A stretch of 64,000 nucleotides of DNA from Odoribacter lunatus (lineage in GTDB: Bacteria > Bacteroidota > Bacteroidia > Bacteroidales > Marinifilaceae). Position 1 is the first letter of the stretch; each line of letters begins with the position of its first letter. The position numbers were made by a program, and so were the translations under genes. Positions 43,657 to 54,191 of this stretch are shown one piece after another. The DNA lies in the NCBI RefSeq assembly GCF_943193135.1, contig NZ_CALPCZ010000009.1:1-64000 (forward strand), in the 5' to 3' direction. The notes beneath the pieces were generated by a model. It did not search any database, was not told the DNA's origin, and saw only the letters and a program-made list of their open reading frames with translations.

Positions 43657-43803
43657 TTATAAAGACCATTTATATTCTGAACTGACTGCGTTTTTTATTT
43701 TGGGTTGTGCAGAACAATGTTCCATTTTTATACCGAGATCGTAGTAAACATGACCTGTTGCCATTTGTTTGAGGAATAGCTGGAAGTCTGTATTTTCACC
43801 CAT
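43657..43803 (-). pseudogene. C-terminal fragment of an MvaI/BcnI-like restriction endonuclease
   Basis: A 48-codon frame, beginning MGENTDFQLFLKQMATGHVY and then YDLGIKMEHCSAQPKIKN. The F-x-x-F-L...G-x-V/I-Y-Y-D-x-G-I-K and K-x-K features resemble the end of MvaI/BcnI-type endonucleases that cut CCWGG or CCSGG. Its ATG overlaps the methyltransferase stop as TAATG. It is probably what is left after a deletion removed the methyltransferase end and most of the endonuclease. The family call is tentative. Confidence 0.45.
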
Positions 43804-44498
43804 TATGACTTTGTTACATTTTCAAGAAAGAATGCTTTGGGTCGCTTGCGTCTGATTATCTCTGCCACATCAAAGAAAAGGGTTCCCTGGGTCTTGTCAA
43901 GGAATCCGGTAGCCCTTCCAAGACTATTTTTTTTGGATACTCCCGCAATGGAGAATGGCTGACAAGGGAATCCAGCACAGAGTATGTCAAAATTATCGGG
44001 GATGTATTTTTTTGTTTCTTCTTTGGTTATATCACCGAATGGCATTTCTCCAAAGTTTGTCAGGTATGTCTGCTGTGCGTATTTGTTCCATTCAGAGGAA
44101 AATACGCAACGTCCTCCCTGCTCCTGCATGGCTATGCGGAAGCCTCCCATTCCGGCAAAGAGGTCGATGAATGTGAAATCAGGATTTGCAGGAGCAGGAA
44201 AGGGTATGTCCTGTGTTTCACTGAATAATTTGTACTGAAGCGGGGCTTCCGCCACTTTCCATATATCCTCGTTTTGAGGGTAAGTTGCCTGTAAGAGGTT
44301 CCGGATTTCCGTTATTGCATCTTTTCGGTAGATTTCACCCTCCGGATCCGCGTGGTGATGGAGATAGTGGGTGATTAGCGCCAACTGGTCTTCCAATGAT
44401 TTCTGTCCGTATATTTTTATTCTGACTTTTTTCCCCGCAATATCCCTTATATGAATTTCTTCAGGAGATTGCATTATTCCGGAAGTTTTTTTCTTCAT
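43803..44498 (-). pseudogene. DNA (cytosine-5-)-methyltransferase, C-terminally truncated
   Basis: A 231-residue frame covering the N-terminal part of a Dcm-type enzyme. Motif [21 protein letters not shown], motif [15 protein letters not shown] with the catalytic Cys, and the start of motif VI (FLENVTKS) are present, but the chain stops there. The target recognition domain and motifs VIII-X are missing, so it cannot methylate. An ~85-residue helical N-terminal extension resembles Dcm. ATG at 44498 is preferred to a GTG at 44510. It was probably a CCWGG-type modification enzyme paired with Vsr. Confidence 0.85.
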
Positions 44499-44638
44499 GA
44501 CCCTTTGCACAAGATTAGGTATTGATTGACAAAGATAGGGTTTTCAGGACAATTTTTCTCCCTCTCTTTTATTGATTTCCATCTAAAGGGTGTTAAAGTT
44601 TTTCTAATAATATCTGACAACGTATCGGGTTTGGCGGA

Positions 44639-45357
44639 TTACAATGGTCGTATATATACTTTTACTTTTATGCTATCATTTCCTTTCTCCAAATCATTTT
44701 CAAGTCCATGGGGATTACTTATATGACAATCTGTATCATAGATAAAGCATAAAAGTGTCTGGCAATCGGGATGGTTCTGATAATTTGCAATGTCAATAAT
44801 TAATTGTTCTCCAATTTCTTTATCCTTCAAATTTTCCCGTGTTTTTTTACTTCAATAACGACAGATTCTTTTTTGAGCAAGAAATCCATACGTTTAGAAC
44901 CTCCAGCATAGGAAGGCGCCCATTCTTCCGGCCGGACATCATCAAAATGAAGTTTTAAAAGAGAATGCAATAAATCCTGCACATCGTATTCATCCTGTAT
45001 TTTTAATGTGTCCCTATTATTATAACGGCGGCGAAGTTGTTGTTCTACCTTTTGAAAATTTTCGAATATGTTTTCAAGGATGAGCAGTCCGTCTTTATTT
45101 TCTGCCGAAGATGGCTCGCATACACTAAAGGCTTAGAGTATACCTACAAGAGAATTTCGTTTGTTTTCTGCTTTTCGGTTTCCATTTAATATTTCCAAAA
45201 ATCTTTTTGTTTGCGGATGACCTGGGAAATTATTCTGAAGGAACATTAAAGCTGTCTCTTGCCATTTTGCATATTCCAAAGGTTTTGTAACGGCATGAAC
45301 TATATCTCCTCTCCATATGAATTGTTCTCCTTTATGTATCAGTTCTTCTAAAGTCAT
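44639..45357 (-). pseudogene. PD-(D/E)XK nuclease-family protein, broken by a stop and a frameshift
   Basis: The reading starts at 45357 (MTLEELIHKGEQFIWRGDIV...). A TAA at 45133-45135 (codon 75) interrupts it, yet the same frame goes on through QLRRRYNNRDTLKIQDEYD, RPEEWAPSYAGGSKRMDFL and VVIEVKK, the D...E-x-K core. A run of seven A on the minus strand (44842-44848) then shifts the frame; one more A would continue into NLKDKEIGEQLIIDIANY and the final VKVYIRPL. The whole is about 240 residues. This nuclease-like family is common in bacterial islands, perhaps in restriction or abortive infection. Confidence 0.8.
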
Positions 45358-45629
45358 AAATATATTGCTTTTAGTTACTACAAAAATAATATTTTATTGA
45401 AACAGGTAATTATAATTTATGATATCGATTTTTATAATATAAGACTATTGACAAAGTTTCCAAAGGCACTGCAGAAGTGAAATGAGAGGGGAATGTATTC
45501 GGGAAGGCGACCATCTGTTATGATACACTATGCAAAGAAAGCAAGCAACTTCTAACAAGACACCTCCATGCCCTTTTGAAGAAAGCCGGATTTGGCCGTG
45601 CCAGTCTCTTATATTTTCACTGCGCGTCC

Positions 45630-45661
45630 TTTGGCTGCCGAACAAAATTTTCCTATTTTTG
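45630..45661 (+). promoter_or_regulatory. Promoter of the BamB-like propeller gene
   Basis: TTTG (45630-45633) and TATTTTTG (45654-45661) are 20 bp apart. The ATG at 45689, which begins a signal peptide, lies 28 nt downstream. Confidence 0.75.
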
Positions 45662-45688
45662 CAATGTTTTATAAAAATTAATGAAGAA

Positions 45689-47602
45689 ATGAAACATATC
45701 GTATTATTTTTCAGTTTATTGCTGTCCCTTCCGGGTTTCGCACAGGATAAGGAAGCGTGGAGTGCGCAGGTGAAAGGAAATGCAAAAATGATCTTTTTTC
45801 ACCAATTTACGCAAACTCCCCTGATCGAGACTACAGACGCGTTCTACGGCGTAGATCCGAGCCAAAGGAAACTCCTGTGGACAATCGACAGATCGTCCCT
45901 CGGCAAAACATTAAAAACACTTCAAACGGTGAATGCCATTACCGGCTCTTCATCAAATACGGATTTATCCGAGTATGAGGAAATCAATTATACACCTTTC
46001 GCTATCGTCTGCAACAATCTGATCGATGTCGCAAACGGACAAATCATTTTAGGCAATGAAAAGACGGCTTTCCAGGAATGGCTCGGTCACGATCTCATAC
46101 CTCAACTGAATTTGTTGCTGGCCAAAGTGATGGATACGGAAGGGAATGTGAAATTATACGCCGTCAATTTTCTCTCCGACGAAATCGAGTGGGAAACACT
46201 GCTGGTCGATAAAGACAAGTCCAAAGGATTCTCAAAACTCGCGAACAAATTCTCGGAAGGCCTGTCGTTAAATGTATTTGTCCCCAATACAAATGCGGAA
46301 GGAAACATCATATACAACAACGGTAATAAATTGACTCTGATCGACGGGAAAAGCGGCAAAATTCTTTGGGAAAATGAATGCAACCCCAACGCTTTTCTCA
46401 TGACTGAAGATCAGAAAATCTTGTTGGTCGCGGAAAAACGTTCCGGTTTGGGTAACGCCCTGAGTCTTTTCGGTCCTAAAGCTTTTGGGAAAAAAGTACA
46501 TTGCATCGATGCCCGGACCGGGAAAAATATATGGTCTGCGCCCGTAAAGCTGGATGCGACCTATGTCGCTGCGGATTTCGTCGGCCAGGACCGAATCTTA
46601 TTGGCACACAGCGACGGATTCAATCTCTATGACATCAAAAACGGAAAGAAAATCTGGAAAAAGGATTACAGCGCCAAAAATACCAAAAACATCAGTCTGA
46701 CGCCCCAGGGTATAGAAGTACAGTATGGTAACAAATTGATGCTCGTCAATGCCGAAAACGGGAAAAAAGCCTGGAAGAAACCGATCGAATTCAAAGACGT
46801 GGATGAAAACTCCAAATTCGATTTTATCAGAAAAGAGTATAAAAATGCGACTTTGATGGTAGTGGAAGACGGTATCTTCGCTTTCGATAAAAAATCAGGC
46901 AAGCGCCTCTGGAAGCGTTCTTTGTCAAAGCATTCCAAGATCGCCTTCGATGATGCCAACAATAAAGTCCTGGCACTCGACGGAAAAAATATCTATCTGT
47001 TTGATCCGGACAACCAAACCAAAAAAGTGAAAGCTATCGATATCAAAATCGAGGAACCGGAAGATATATGCGGATATGAGATTCATGAAGGCAAATATTT
47101 CATTTTCGGGAATAAAGAATATCTGTTATTGGACAAAGATGGCAATCTGGAGGCTCACAACCAGTATAAACACCTGGCAGGCAAACGACTGGCAAAAGCT
47201 GGCTTATTGCTCGGAAAAATCGCGACACGCATACTGGGCACCCGCATTCAGTTCAGCAGTAATGACGGAACCACCCATGAATCGGGAGTATTCGTTGATT
47301 TGGAGTATGCGAAGATGGCGGAAGAATCATTCAAGCAACAAACGATATTACTGCAGCAACTGAAGGCAAACGAACGATACCGGAAAGCCGTACGGACAGA
47401 CAATCGGAATGCTTATTTCCTTAAAGGAGCAAAAGAAGCTTCGGAAGACAAACTAAGCATCGTCGTTGTTGAAAAAACGACCGGAAAAGAATTGCGCACC
47501 ATTGATTTCAGCAACGACCGGAATGTCGTTTATGAAATAGATGCACACAACAATCAACTCTATTTCATCGATAAAAACCAATTCAAGGCTTTGGAGCTAT
47601 AA
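45689..47602 (+). CDS. Secreted PQQ/BamB-like beta-propeller protein
   Basis: A 637-residue exported protein with signal peptide MKHIVLFFSLLLSLPGFAQ. The mature chain is a series of propeller blades with the repeated theme D-x-K-x-G-K-x-x-W (DGKSGKILWENE, DARTGKNIWSAP, DIKNGKKIWKKD, NAENGKKAWKKP, DKKSGKRLWKRS), as in PQQ-binding quinoproteins and BamB. No lipobox is present. The start at 45689 is set by the signal peptide and the promoter. The TPR gene follows 29 nt later, so both may form one unit outside the accessory island. Confidence 0.85.
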   Translation: MKHIVLFFSLLLSLPGFAQDKEAWSAQVKGNAKMIFFHQFTQTPLIETTDAFYGVDPSQRKLLWTIDRSSLGKTLKTLQTVNAITGSSSNTDLSEYEEINYTPFAIVCNNLIDVANGQIILGNEKTAFQEWLGHDLIPQLNLLLAKVMDTEGNVKLYAVNFLSDEIEWETLLVDKDKSKGFSKLANKFSEGLSLNVFVPNTNAEGNIIYNNGNKLTLIDGKSGKILWENECNPNAFLMTEDQKILLVAEKRSGLGNALSLFGPKAFGKKVHCIDARTGKNIWSAPVKLDATYVAADFVGQDRILLAHSDGFNLYDIKNGKKIWKKDYSAKNTKNISLTPQGIEVQYGNKLMLVNAENGKKAWKKPIEFKDVDENSKFDFIRKEYKNATLMVVEDGIFAFDKKSGKRLWKRSLSKHSKIAFDDANNKVLALDGKNIYLFDPDNQTKKVKAIDIKIEEPEDICGYEIHEGKYFIFGNKEYLLLDKDGNLEAHNQYKHLAGKRLAKAGLLLGKIATRILGTRIQFSSNDGTTHESGVFVDLEYAKMAEESFKQQTILLQQLKANERYRKAVRTDNRNAYFLKGAKEASEDKLSIVVVEKTTGKELRTIDFSNDRNVVYEIDAHNNQLYFIDKNQFKALEL

Positions 47603-47631
47603 TCCTCCAAATTTATTTTCTACAGAGCAAG

Positions 47632-48582
47632 ATGGGCAGTTTTTTTAAAGCTCTTTTCGGAGGTCATGCGGGTAACGGAGAAAAGACAGAAGAAAAAGAG
47701 AAAGAACGAAAATTCGATATTCTCAAATACGACGGGGTAAAAGCCCTGAAAATGGGGAAAACGGGATATGCCGTCCGGTGTTTCAAAGAGGCGTTGAATT
47801 TCCGGGAAGAGGCTGAAACGCTGGAGTATCTGGCGACGGCTTGCATACAACAGGGGGAATATGCCGAGGCGATTGAAGCTTACAATCGTCTGACGGCTTT
47901 ATTCCCGGAAGACACCGATACGTTCCTCAAGCGGGCACAGCTTTACCTGCAGGAAGAGCAGTTCGAAGCCGCTATCGGGGATTGCCAATCCGTATTACAG
48001 CACACGCCGGACTACCGGGCATTTCTGCTTATGGCTAACGCCCGGTATAAGCTCGGCAATATGGAAGAGGTTATCAGCGATCTGACGCAAGCCGCCGGAT
48101 TGAAAGACGATGCTATGGACATCTTTCTGCTGCGGTCCACTGCCTATTATAACATCGGTCAATACGACAAAGCGCTCGATGACATCGACAGGGCTATCGA
48201 CCTCGCCCCCGAGGAAGAAGCCGCCTATATGCAGCGGGCAAAAATCCGGGAAGCCTTTCAGGATTACGAAGCCGCCCTGCAAGATTACGCCACGGTAACG
48301 GAGCTCAACCCTTTTCATGAACAGGCCTACCTCGAAAGCGGGCGCATCCTGCTGGCAAACCAGCGGATCGACGAAACGATACGATATTTCGACGAAGCCC
48401 TGGAAATCAATCCGGATTTCGGAAAAGCCTATCTTGCCCGGGCGGAGGCGAAGAAATTGAAAGGAGACGACGAGGGTGCCCAAAAAGATTTGGAAACAGG
48501 CCATGCCCTTTGCTCTGAAACAGAAGAGAAGGTGAAAGGTCCTGTAAATTTCGACGACCTGTATGCCAATCGTCCCCTTTAA
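47632..48582 (+). CDS. Tetratricopeptide repeat protein
   Basis: A 316-residue protein without signal peptide. About seven TPR units are visible from residue 35 to 300 (GKTGYAVRCFKEALNF, GEYAEAIEAYNRL, EQFEAAIGDCQSVL, GQYDKALDDIDRAIDLAP, QDYEAALQDYATVTELNP, QRIDETIRYFDEALEINP). TPR arrays bind peptides or proteins. Linked to the upstream propeller gene by position. Partner unknown. Confidence 0.88.
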   Translation: MGSFFKALFGGHAGNGEKTEEKEKERKFDILKYDGVKALKMGKTGYAVRCFKEALNFREEAETLEYLATACIQQGEYAEAIEAYNRLTALFPEDTDTFLKRAQLYLQEEQFEAAIGDCQSVLQHTPDYRAFLLMANARYKLGNMEEVISDLTQAAGLKDDAMDIFLLRSTAYYNIGQYDKALDDIDRAIDLAPEEEAAYMQRAKIREAFQDYEAALQDYATVTELNPFHEQAYLESGRILLANQRIDETIRYFDEALEINPDFGKAYLARAEAKKLKGDDEGAQKDLETGHALCSETEEKVKGPVNFDDLYANRPL

Positions 48583-48588
48583 CCCCTG

Positions 48589-48987
48589 TCATTTATCATT
48601 TTCGACCCGGTCCAAATGGTATTCCAGGGCTTTTACTGAAATCAGCAGTTCTTTCACCGACAACGCCAAAGAAATAACCAGCAGCAACAAAGAGGCGGTA
48701 AACATATAGACGGCCGCCAGTTGCCAGCCGACATAAATAAAAAGAGTGCATACCACACAGAGCAAAAGGCTCAGCACACCGAATATCTGCATGGTGCGCG
48801 TGATATACAACCGTCGTCTTAAATTCTCAATCTGCCGTGCCGTTACTGCCGTCGGATTGTTCACGTGTTCGGCATTCAGGCTCCGTATGACTGTCGCATA
48901 GGCAAGAAAACGGTTCGTATAGGCCAGCATTATCAACGAAATAGCTGAAAACAAAATAGAAGGGGTGGTCAGTGTCAGTTCTTCCAT
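48589..48987 (-). CDS. DUF2721 family membrane protein
   Basis: A 132-residue protein with three hydrophobic helices (SILFSAISLIMLAYTNRFLAYA, MQIFGVLSLLLCVVCTLFIYVG, AAVYMFTASLLLLVISLALSV) around a positively charged RQIENLRRRLYITR loop, the layout of DUF2721. The start at 48987 places MEELTLTTPSILF at the N-terminus; an upstream start (49026) adds 13 unlikely residues. It converges on the TPR gene with 6 bp between stops. Function unknown. Confidence 0.78.
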   Translation of the reverse strand: MEELTLTTPSILFSAISLIMLAYTNRFLAYATVIRSLNAEHVNNPTAVTARQIENLRRRLYITRTMQIFGVLSLLLCVVCTLFIYVGWQLAAVYMFTASLLLLVISLALSVKELLISVKALEYHLDRVENDK

Positions 48988-49071
48988 AAATCTGTCTTCC
49001 GTATCCGGTTTCAAGCATTTACGCAATCCGCCCTCAAAAAGATTTAGTGTTTCCCGTCAACCGGCAGGCAC

Positions 49072-49106
49072 AAAAAAAGCTGCCCGGTAAATACCGGACA
49101 GCTTTT
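49072..49106 (-). terminator. Terminator of the GH97 gene
   Basis: AAAAGCTG and CCGGTA (49075-49089) pair with TACCGG and CAGCTTTT (49092-49106), with one internal C-A mismatch. Seven T residues follow on the minus strand. Confidence 0.85.
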
Positions 49107-49122
49107 ATATCTGATTTCCAGC

Positions 49123-51270
<2,148 letters not shown>

Positions 51271-51360
51271 TTAATTTATTTCCATTGCTCAACGGCAACG
51301 TTTCACGCTTCATTATCTTTTGCACAAAGATAATGCAAAATGAATGTTTCCCCGCCTGCC

Positions 51361-51391
51361 TTTGCACAAAGAGAAAGAAAATTTAATTTTG
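51361..51391 (+). promoter_or_regulatory. Promoter of the MATE transporter gene
   Basis: TTTG (51361-51364) and TAATTTTG (51384-51391) are 19 bp apart, about 48 nt before the ATG at 51440. Confidence 0.65.
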
Positions 51392-51439
51392 TCCGAAGAA
51401 ATCAGCCCCTCCGAACCGGAAGCTGTTTAACTGCAATCT

Positions 51440-52789
51440 ATGACGACTTCAAAAGAAATGACAACAGGGCGGGCTTTGCCGCTTCTTGTAAATTTCACTT
51501 TACCCTTACTGTTAGGCAACATTCTTCAACAGACGTATTCCCTGGTGGATGCCGCCATTGTCGGAAAATACCTGGGCATCCATTCACTGGCATCGGTAGG
51601 GGCAAGCAGTTCCGTCATATTCCTCATTTTAGGATTTTGCAACGGCTGCGGGTGCGGTTTCGGAATTCCCGTAGCCCAGAAATTCGGAGCCAGGGATTAC
51701 AGCCTGATGCGCCGCTACATTTTTGTCAGCCTGAAACTATCGATTGCCCTGTCGATTGCCATCGCTATCCTGACGAGCCTGTATTGTGCCGATATACTGC
51801 GTATCATGCAGACACCCGAAAATATTTTCGACGGAGCGTATGCCTACCTGTTAGTCACGTTTATAGGGGTTCCCTGCACTTTTCTATACAACCTGCTGTC
51901 CAGCATCATCCGGGCATTGGGCGACAGCAAAACTCCTTTCTGGTTCCTGCTTTTCGCTACGATTCTCAACGTCCTGCTGGACCTTGTCTGCATATTGGTG
52001 CTCAAATGGGGCGTCGCAGGCGCCGGCATCGCCACTGTCGTTTCACAGGGGGTATCCGCCCTTTTATGCTATTTCTACATGTTCCGGCACTTTCAGATAT
52101 TGAAACCCGTGGCGGAAGAACGCAGATTCCAGGGGGCACTGGCCCGGAAACTGCTGAAAATCGGTATCCCGATGGGCCTTCAGTTTTCCATCACGGCCAT
52201 CGGAAGCATCATGCTGCAAAGTGCCAACAACGCTCTGGGCACCGCCTGTGTCGCCGCCTTTACTTCTGCCGTGCGCATCAAAATGTTCTTCCTCTGTCCG
52301 CTGGAAAGCCTGGGCATCACCATGGCCACATACAGCGGCCAGAACTACGGTGCCGGAAAGCCGCAACGCATTCTGGAAGGCATCAAAGCCAGCGTAGGGA
52401 TCATGCTTCTCTACACCGCACTCACATTCATTATCCTGATGAGCTCTTCCCGCCTGCTGGCCTTATTGTTCGTCGACGCCGCGGAAACGGAAATTCTGAA
52501 AAATACGGAATTGTTTCTGCATGTCGCCGCCTGCTTCTTCCCTGCCCTGGGATTGCTTTGCATCCTCCGTTACACGATACAGGGTGTAGGATTTACGAAT
52601 TTAGCCATGCTCTCCGGCGTATCGGAGATGATCGCCCGGGCGCTGGTCAGTGTATTCGCCGTGCCGGCATTCGGCTACCTTGCCGTTTGTTTCGGGGACC
52701 CGATGGCCTGGCTTGCCGCCGATTTATTTCTTATTCCGGCATTTGTCTGCGTTTACCGGAAAATACGGCATTATACTATATTATACTAA
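51440..52789 (+). CDS. MATE family efflux transporter
   Basis: A 449-residue integral membrane protein with about 12 hydrophobic helices. The first, LLVNFTLPLLLGNILQQTYSLVDAAIVGKYLG, and NGCGCGFGIPVAQKFGARD are typical of MATE. SGQNYGAGKPQRI at the second half mirrors the N-terminal G-A-R-D loop. MATE proteins export drugs or metabolites by Na+ or H+ antiport. An alternative ATG lies at 51458. A long overlapping frame 51340-52833 is a shadow. Confidence 0.93.
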   Translation: MTTSKEMTTGRALPLLVNFTLPLLLGNILQQTYSLVDAAIVGKYLGIHSLASVGASSSVIFLILGFCNGCGCGFGIPVAQKFGARDYSLMRRYIFVSLKLSIALSIAIAILTSLYCADILRIMQTPENIFDGAYAYLLVTFIGVPCTFLYNLLSSIIRALGDSKTPFWFLLFATILNVLLDLVCILVLKWGVAGAGIATVVSQGVSALLCYFYMFRHFQILKPVAEERRFQGALARKLLKIGIPMGLQFSITAIGSIMLQSANNALGTACVAAFTSAVRIKMFFLCPLESLGITMATYSGQNYGAGKPQRILEGIKASVGIMLLYTALTFIILMSSSRLLALLFVDAAETEILKNTELFLHVAACFFPALGLLCILRYTIQGVGFTNLAMLSGVSEMIARALVSVFAVPAFGYLAVCFGDPMAWLAADLFLIPAFVCVYRKIRHYTILY

Positions 52790-52862
52790 TTTTCAGTTTA
52801 TTATCCAACTTTCAGCGGCATCTTCACGTTTAGCACAGTAACTAACTATTAAATTAAGTGCC

Positions 52863-52988
52863 ATGAACAGTACAAGTAAAAATTCGGAGAAAGGTCAGAT
52901 CAGAAAGAGTACTGACAAAAAAACGCAACGTGAAAATCAGGAGCACCACAGAGAGGCTACTAAAAAAAGTACCAAGACTTTGCGTTAA
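52863..52988 (+). CDS. Small basic protein, 41 residues
   Basis: ATG at 52863 opens MNSTSKNSEKGQIRKSTDKK, and the chain ends KKSTKTLR with TAA at 52986-52988. It is very rich in Lys, Ser, Thr and Gln, with no hydrophobic core, so it is probably disordered or nucleic-acid binding. A perfect terminator begins 23 nt after the stop and the upstream stretch is A+T rich, which favours a real gene. No family recognised. Confidence 0.5.
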   Translation: MNSTSKNSEKGQIRKSTDKKTQRENQEHHREATKKSTKTLR

Positions 52989-53003
52989 GCTGCTGCTGCA
53001 ATG

Positions 53004-54023
53004 TCACGACAATACGGGACCCTGCGTCCCGTATTTTTTTATTTCAATCACCTCGCCCAAACCGGGAATAATCACCGGAATATTGTGTTTGCGGGCTTCT
53101 TCCTCAAAAACTTTCGGAGGGTCGCTCAAAGGCTCATCCGACAAATCGAAGGTTCCGTAATGCATCGGAATGGTCATTTTCGCCTTCATTTCCACCGAAG
53201 CCTTCAAAGAATCATAGGGCGAAATGTGATTGGGGCGCATAAACCAGCGGGGCTTATAGGCACCGATTCCCAGTAAGGCATAATCGGGAGCGCCGAACAG
53301 TTCGGGAATTTCCGCAAAATGCCCGGAATAGCCCGTATCTCCGCTGTAATAAACGGAAATGCCATTCGCCTGGAGCATAAAAGCCCCCCACAGCCTTTGT
53401 CCGCCATCATGCACGGAGCGCTTGCTCCAATGCTGGGCCGGCAAAAAGGTCAGTTTCAGCTCCCCGCTCTCGATCTGCTGGTACCACCCGGCTTCTATCA
53501 CCTGCATGTCAGGAAACCATCCTTTCAGCAATGTCCCGACTCCCAATCCGCAAAATGCCTTCATTTGCGGATTGTTACCATACAATCGGGCGATGCTCCG
53601 CTTGTCCAGATGGTCAAAATGGTCGTGGCTCAGCAGAAGATAGTCGATATTCCGGAAAATATCGGGATTTACAGGCAACTCGCTGCGCCGGCGCACAAAA
53701 GGGATATTGCCGAATACGGGATCAAACATCAGGCGCTTGCCTCCGAACTGCATAAAAAAAGAATTGTGGCCCAACCACACCAAAGCATCCCCCCGGACAA
53801 CATCGAGGGAGTGCAGATATTCCAGCCGGGGAGTCCACTTTTCCCGTCTTTTTTCTTTCCGCTGGGGATTCATGGAAAACCGCCATTTCAGGATATTCCC
53901 CATGCCGTGCCTCATCCGGTGCTGCCGGTTGACAAAACGTCCCTTTACTACCGGATTCCCCTTCCAGTAAGGTTTTACGGTAATCAATCCTTCGTTTCTA
54001 CGAAAAGAAATATGTTCGCCCAT
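53004..54023 (-). CDS. MBL-fold metallo-hydrolase, NAPE-PLD/UlaG-like
   Basis: A 339-residue metallo-beta-lactamase-fold enzyme. The metal motif is LLSHDHFDHLD; ALVWLGHNSFFMQFGGKRLMFDPVF precedes it, and YYSGDTGYSGHF and MHYGTFDLSDEP carry the later metal ligands. The order resembles NAPE-phospholipase D-type lipid hydrolases, so a phosphodiester substrate is possible. The last ~10 codons lie inside the terminator of the convergent 41-residue gene, an uncommon overlap. Confidence 0.88.
   Translation of the reverse strand: MGEHISFRRNEGLITVKPYWKGNPVVKGRFVNRQHRMRHGMGNILKWRFSMNPQRKEKRREKWTPRLEYLHSLDVVRGDALVWLGHNSFFMQFGGKRLMFDPVFGNIPFVRRRSELPVNPDIFRNIDYLLLSHDHFDHLDKRSIARLYGNNPQMKAFCGLGVGTLLKGWFPDMQVIEAGWYQQIESGELKLTFLPAQHWSKRSVHDGGQRLWGAFMLQANGISVYYSGDTGYSGHFAEIPELFGAPDYALLGIGAYKPRWFMRPNHISPYDSLKASVEMKAKMTIPMHYGTFDLSDEPLSDPPKVFEEEARKHNIPVIIPGLGEVIEIKKYGTQGPVLS
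53011..53042 (+). terminator. Terminator of the 41-residue gene
   Basis: AATACGGGAC (53011-53020) and GTCCCGTATT (53026-53035) form a perfect 10-bp stem with loop CCTGC, followed by T-run. It lies within the 3' coding end of the convergent MBL gene. Confidence 0.88.
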
Positions 54024-54156
54024 TCTTCACACCCTTTTGTTCCACAAAAATATATTTTCAGGCAAAGGATACCTATGATTATAATCATAAAAAAAATTAA
54101 TAAATACGTATATGACCCTCCCTTGCGATTTCCGGATGCAGGTGCTTATTTTTTTC

Positions 54157-54164
54157 TAACTTTG
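54157..54164 (+). promoter_or_regulatory. -7 box of the ABC-F gene
   Basis: TAACTTTG matches TAnnTTTG and lies 28 nt before the ATG at 54192. It argues against an extended frame that reaches back to 53319. Confidence 0.5.
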
Positions 54165-54191
54165 ACGGAGTTTTTATTTCAAACCGACATT

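Noticed and set aside
43028-45495. Direct repeat AATGAGAGGGGA near 43037 and 45480 as possible att sites
   Set aside because: Only 12 bp, not related to the tRNA 3' end, and easily due to chance.
51340-52833. 497-codon frame overlapping the MATE gene in another frame
   Set aside because: The product is Arg/His/Ser-rich without membrane helices, while the chosen frame is a textbook MATE protein.
53319-54191. Long N-terminal extension of the ABC-F gene
   Set aside because: It is antisense to the MBL hydrolase and a TAnnTTTG box lies just before the ATG at 54192.
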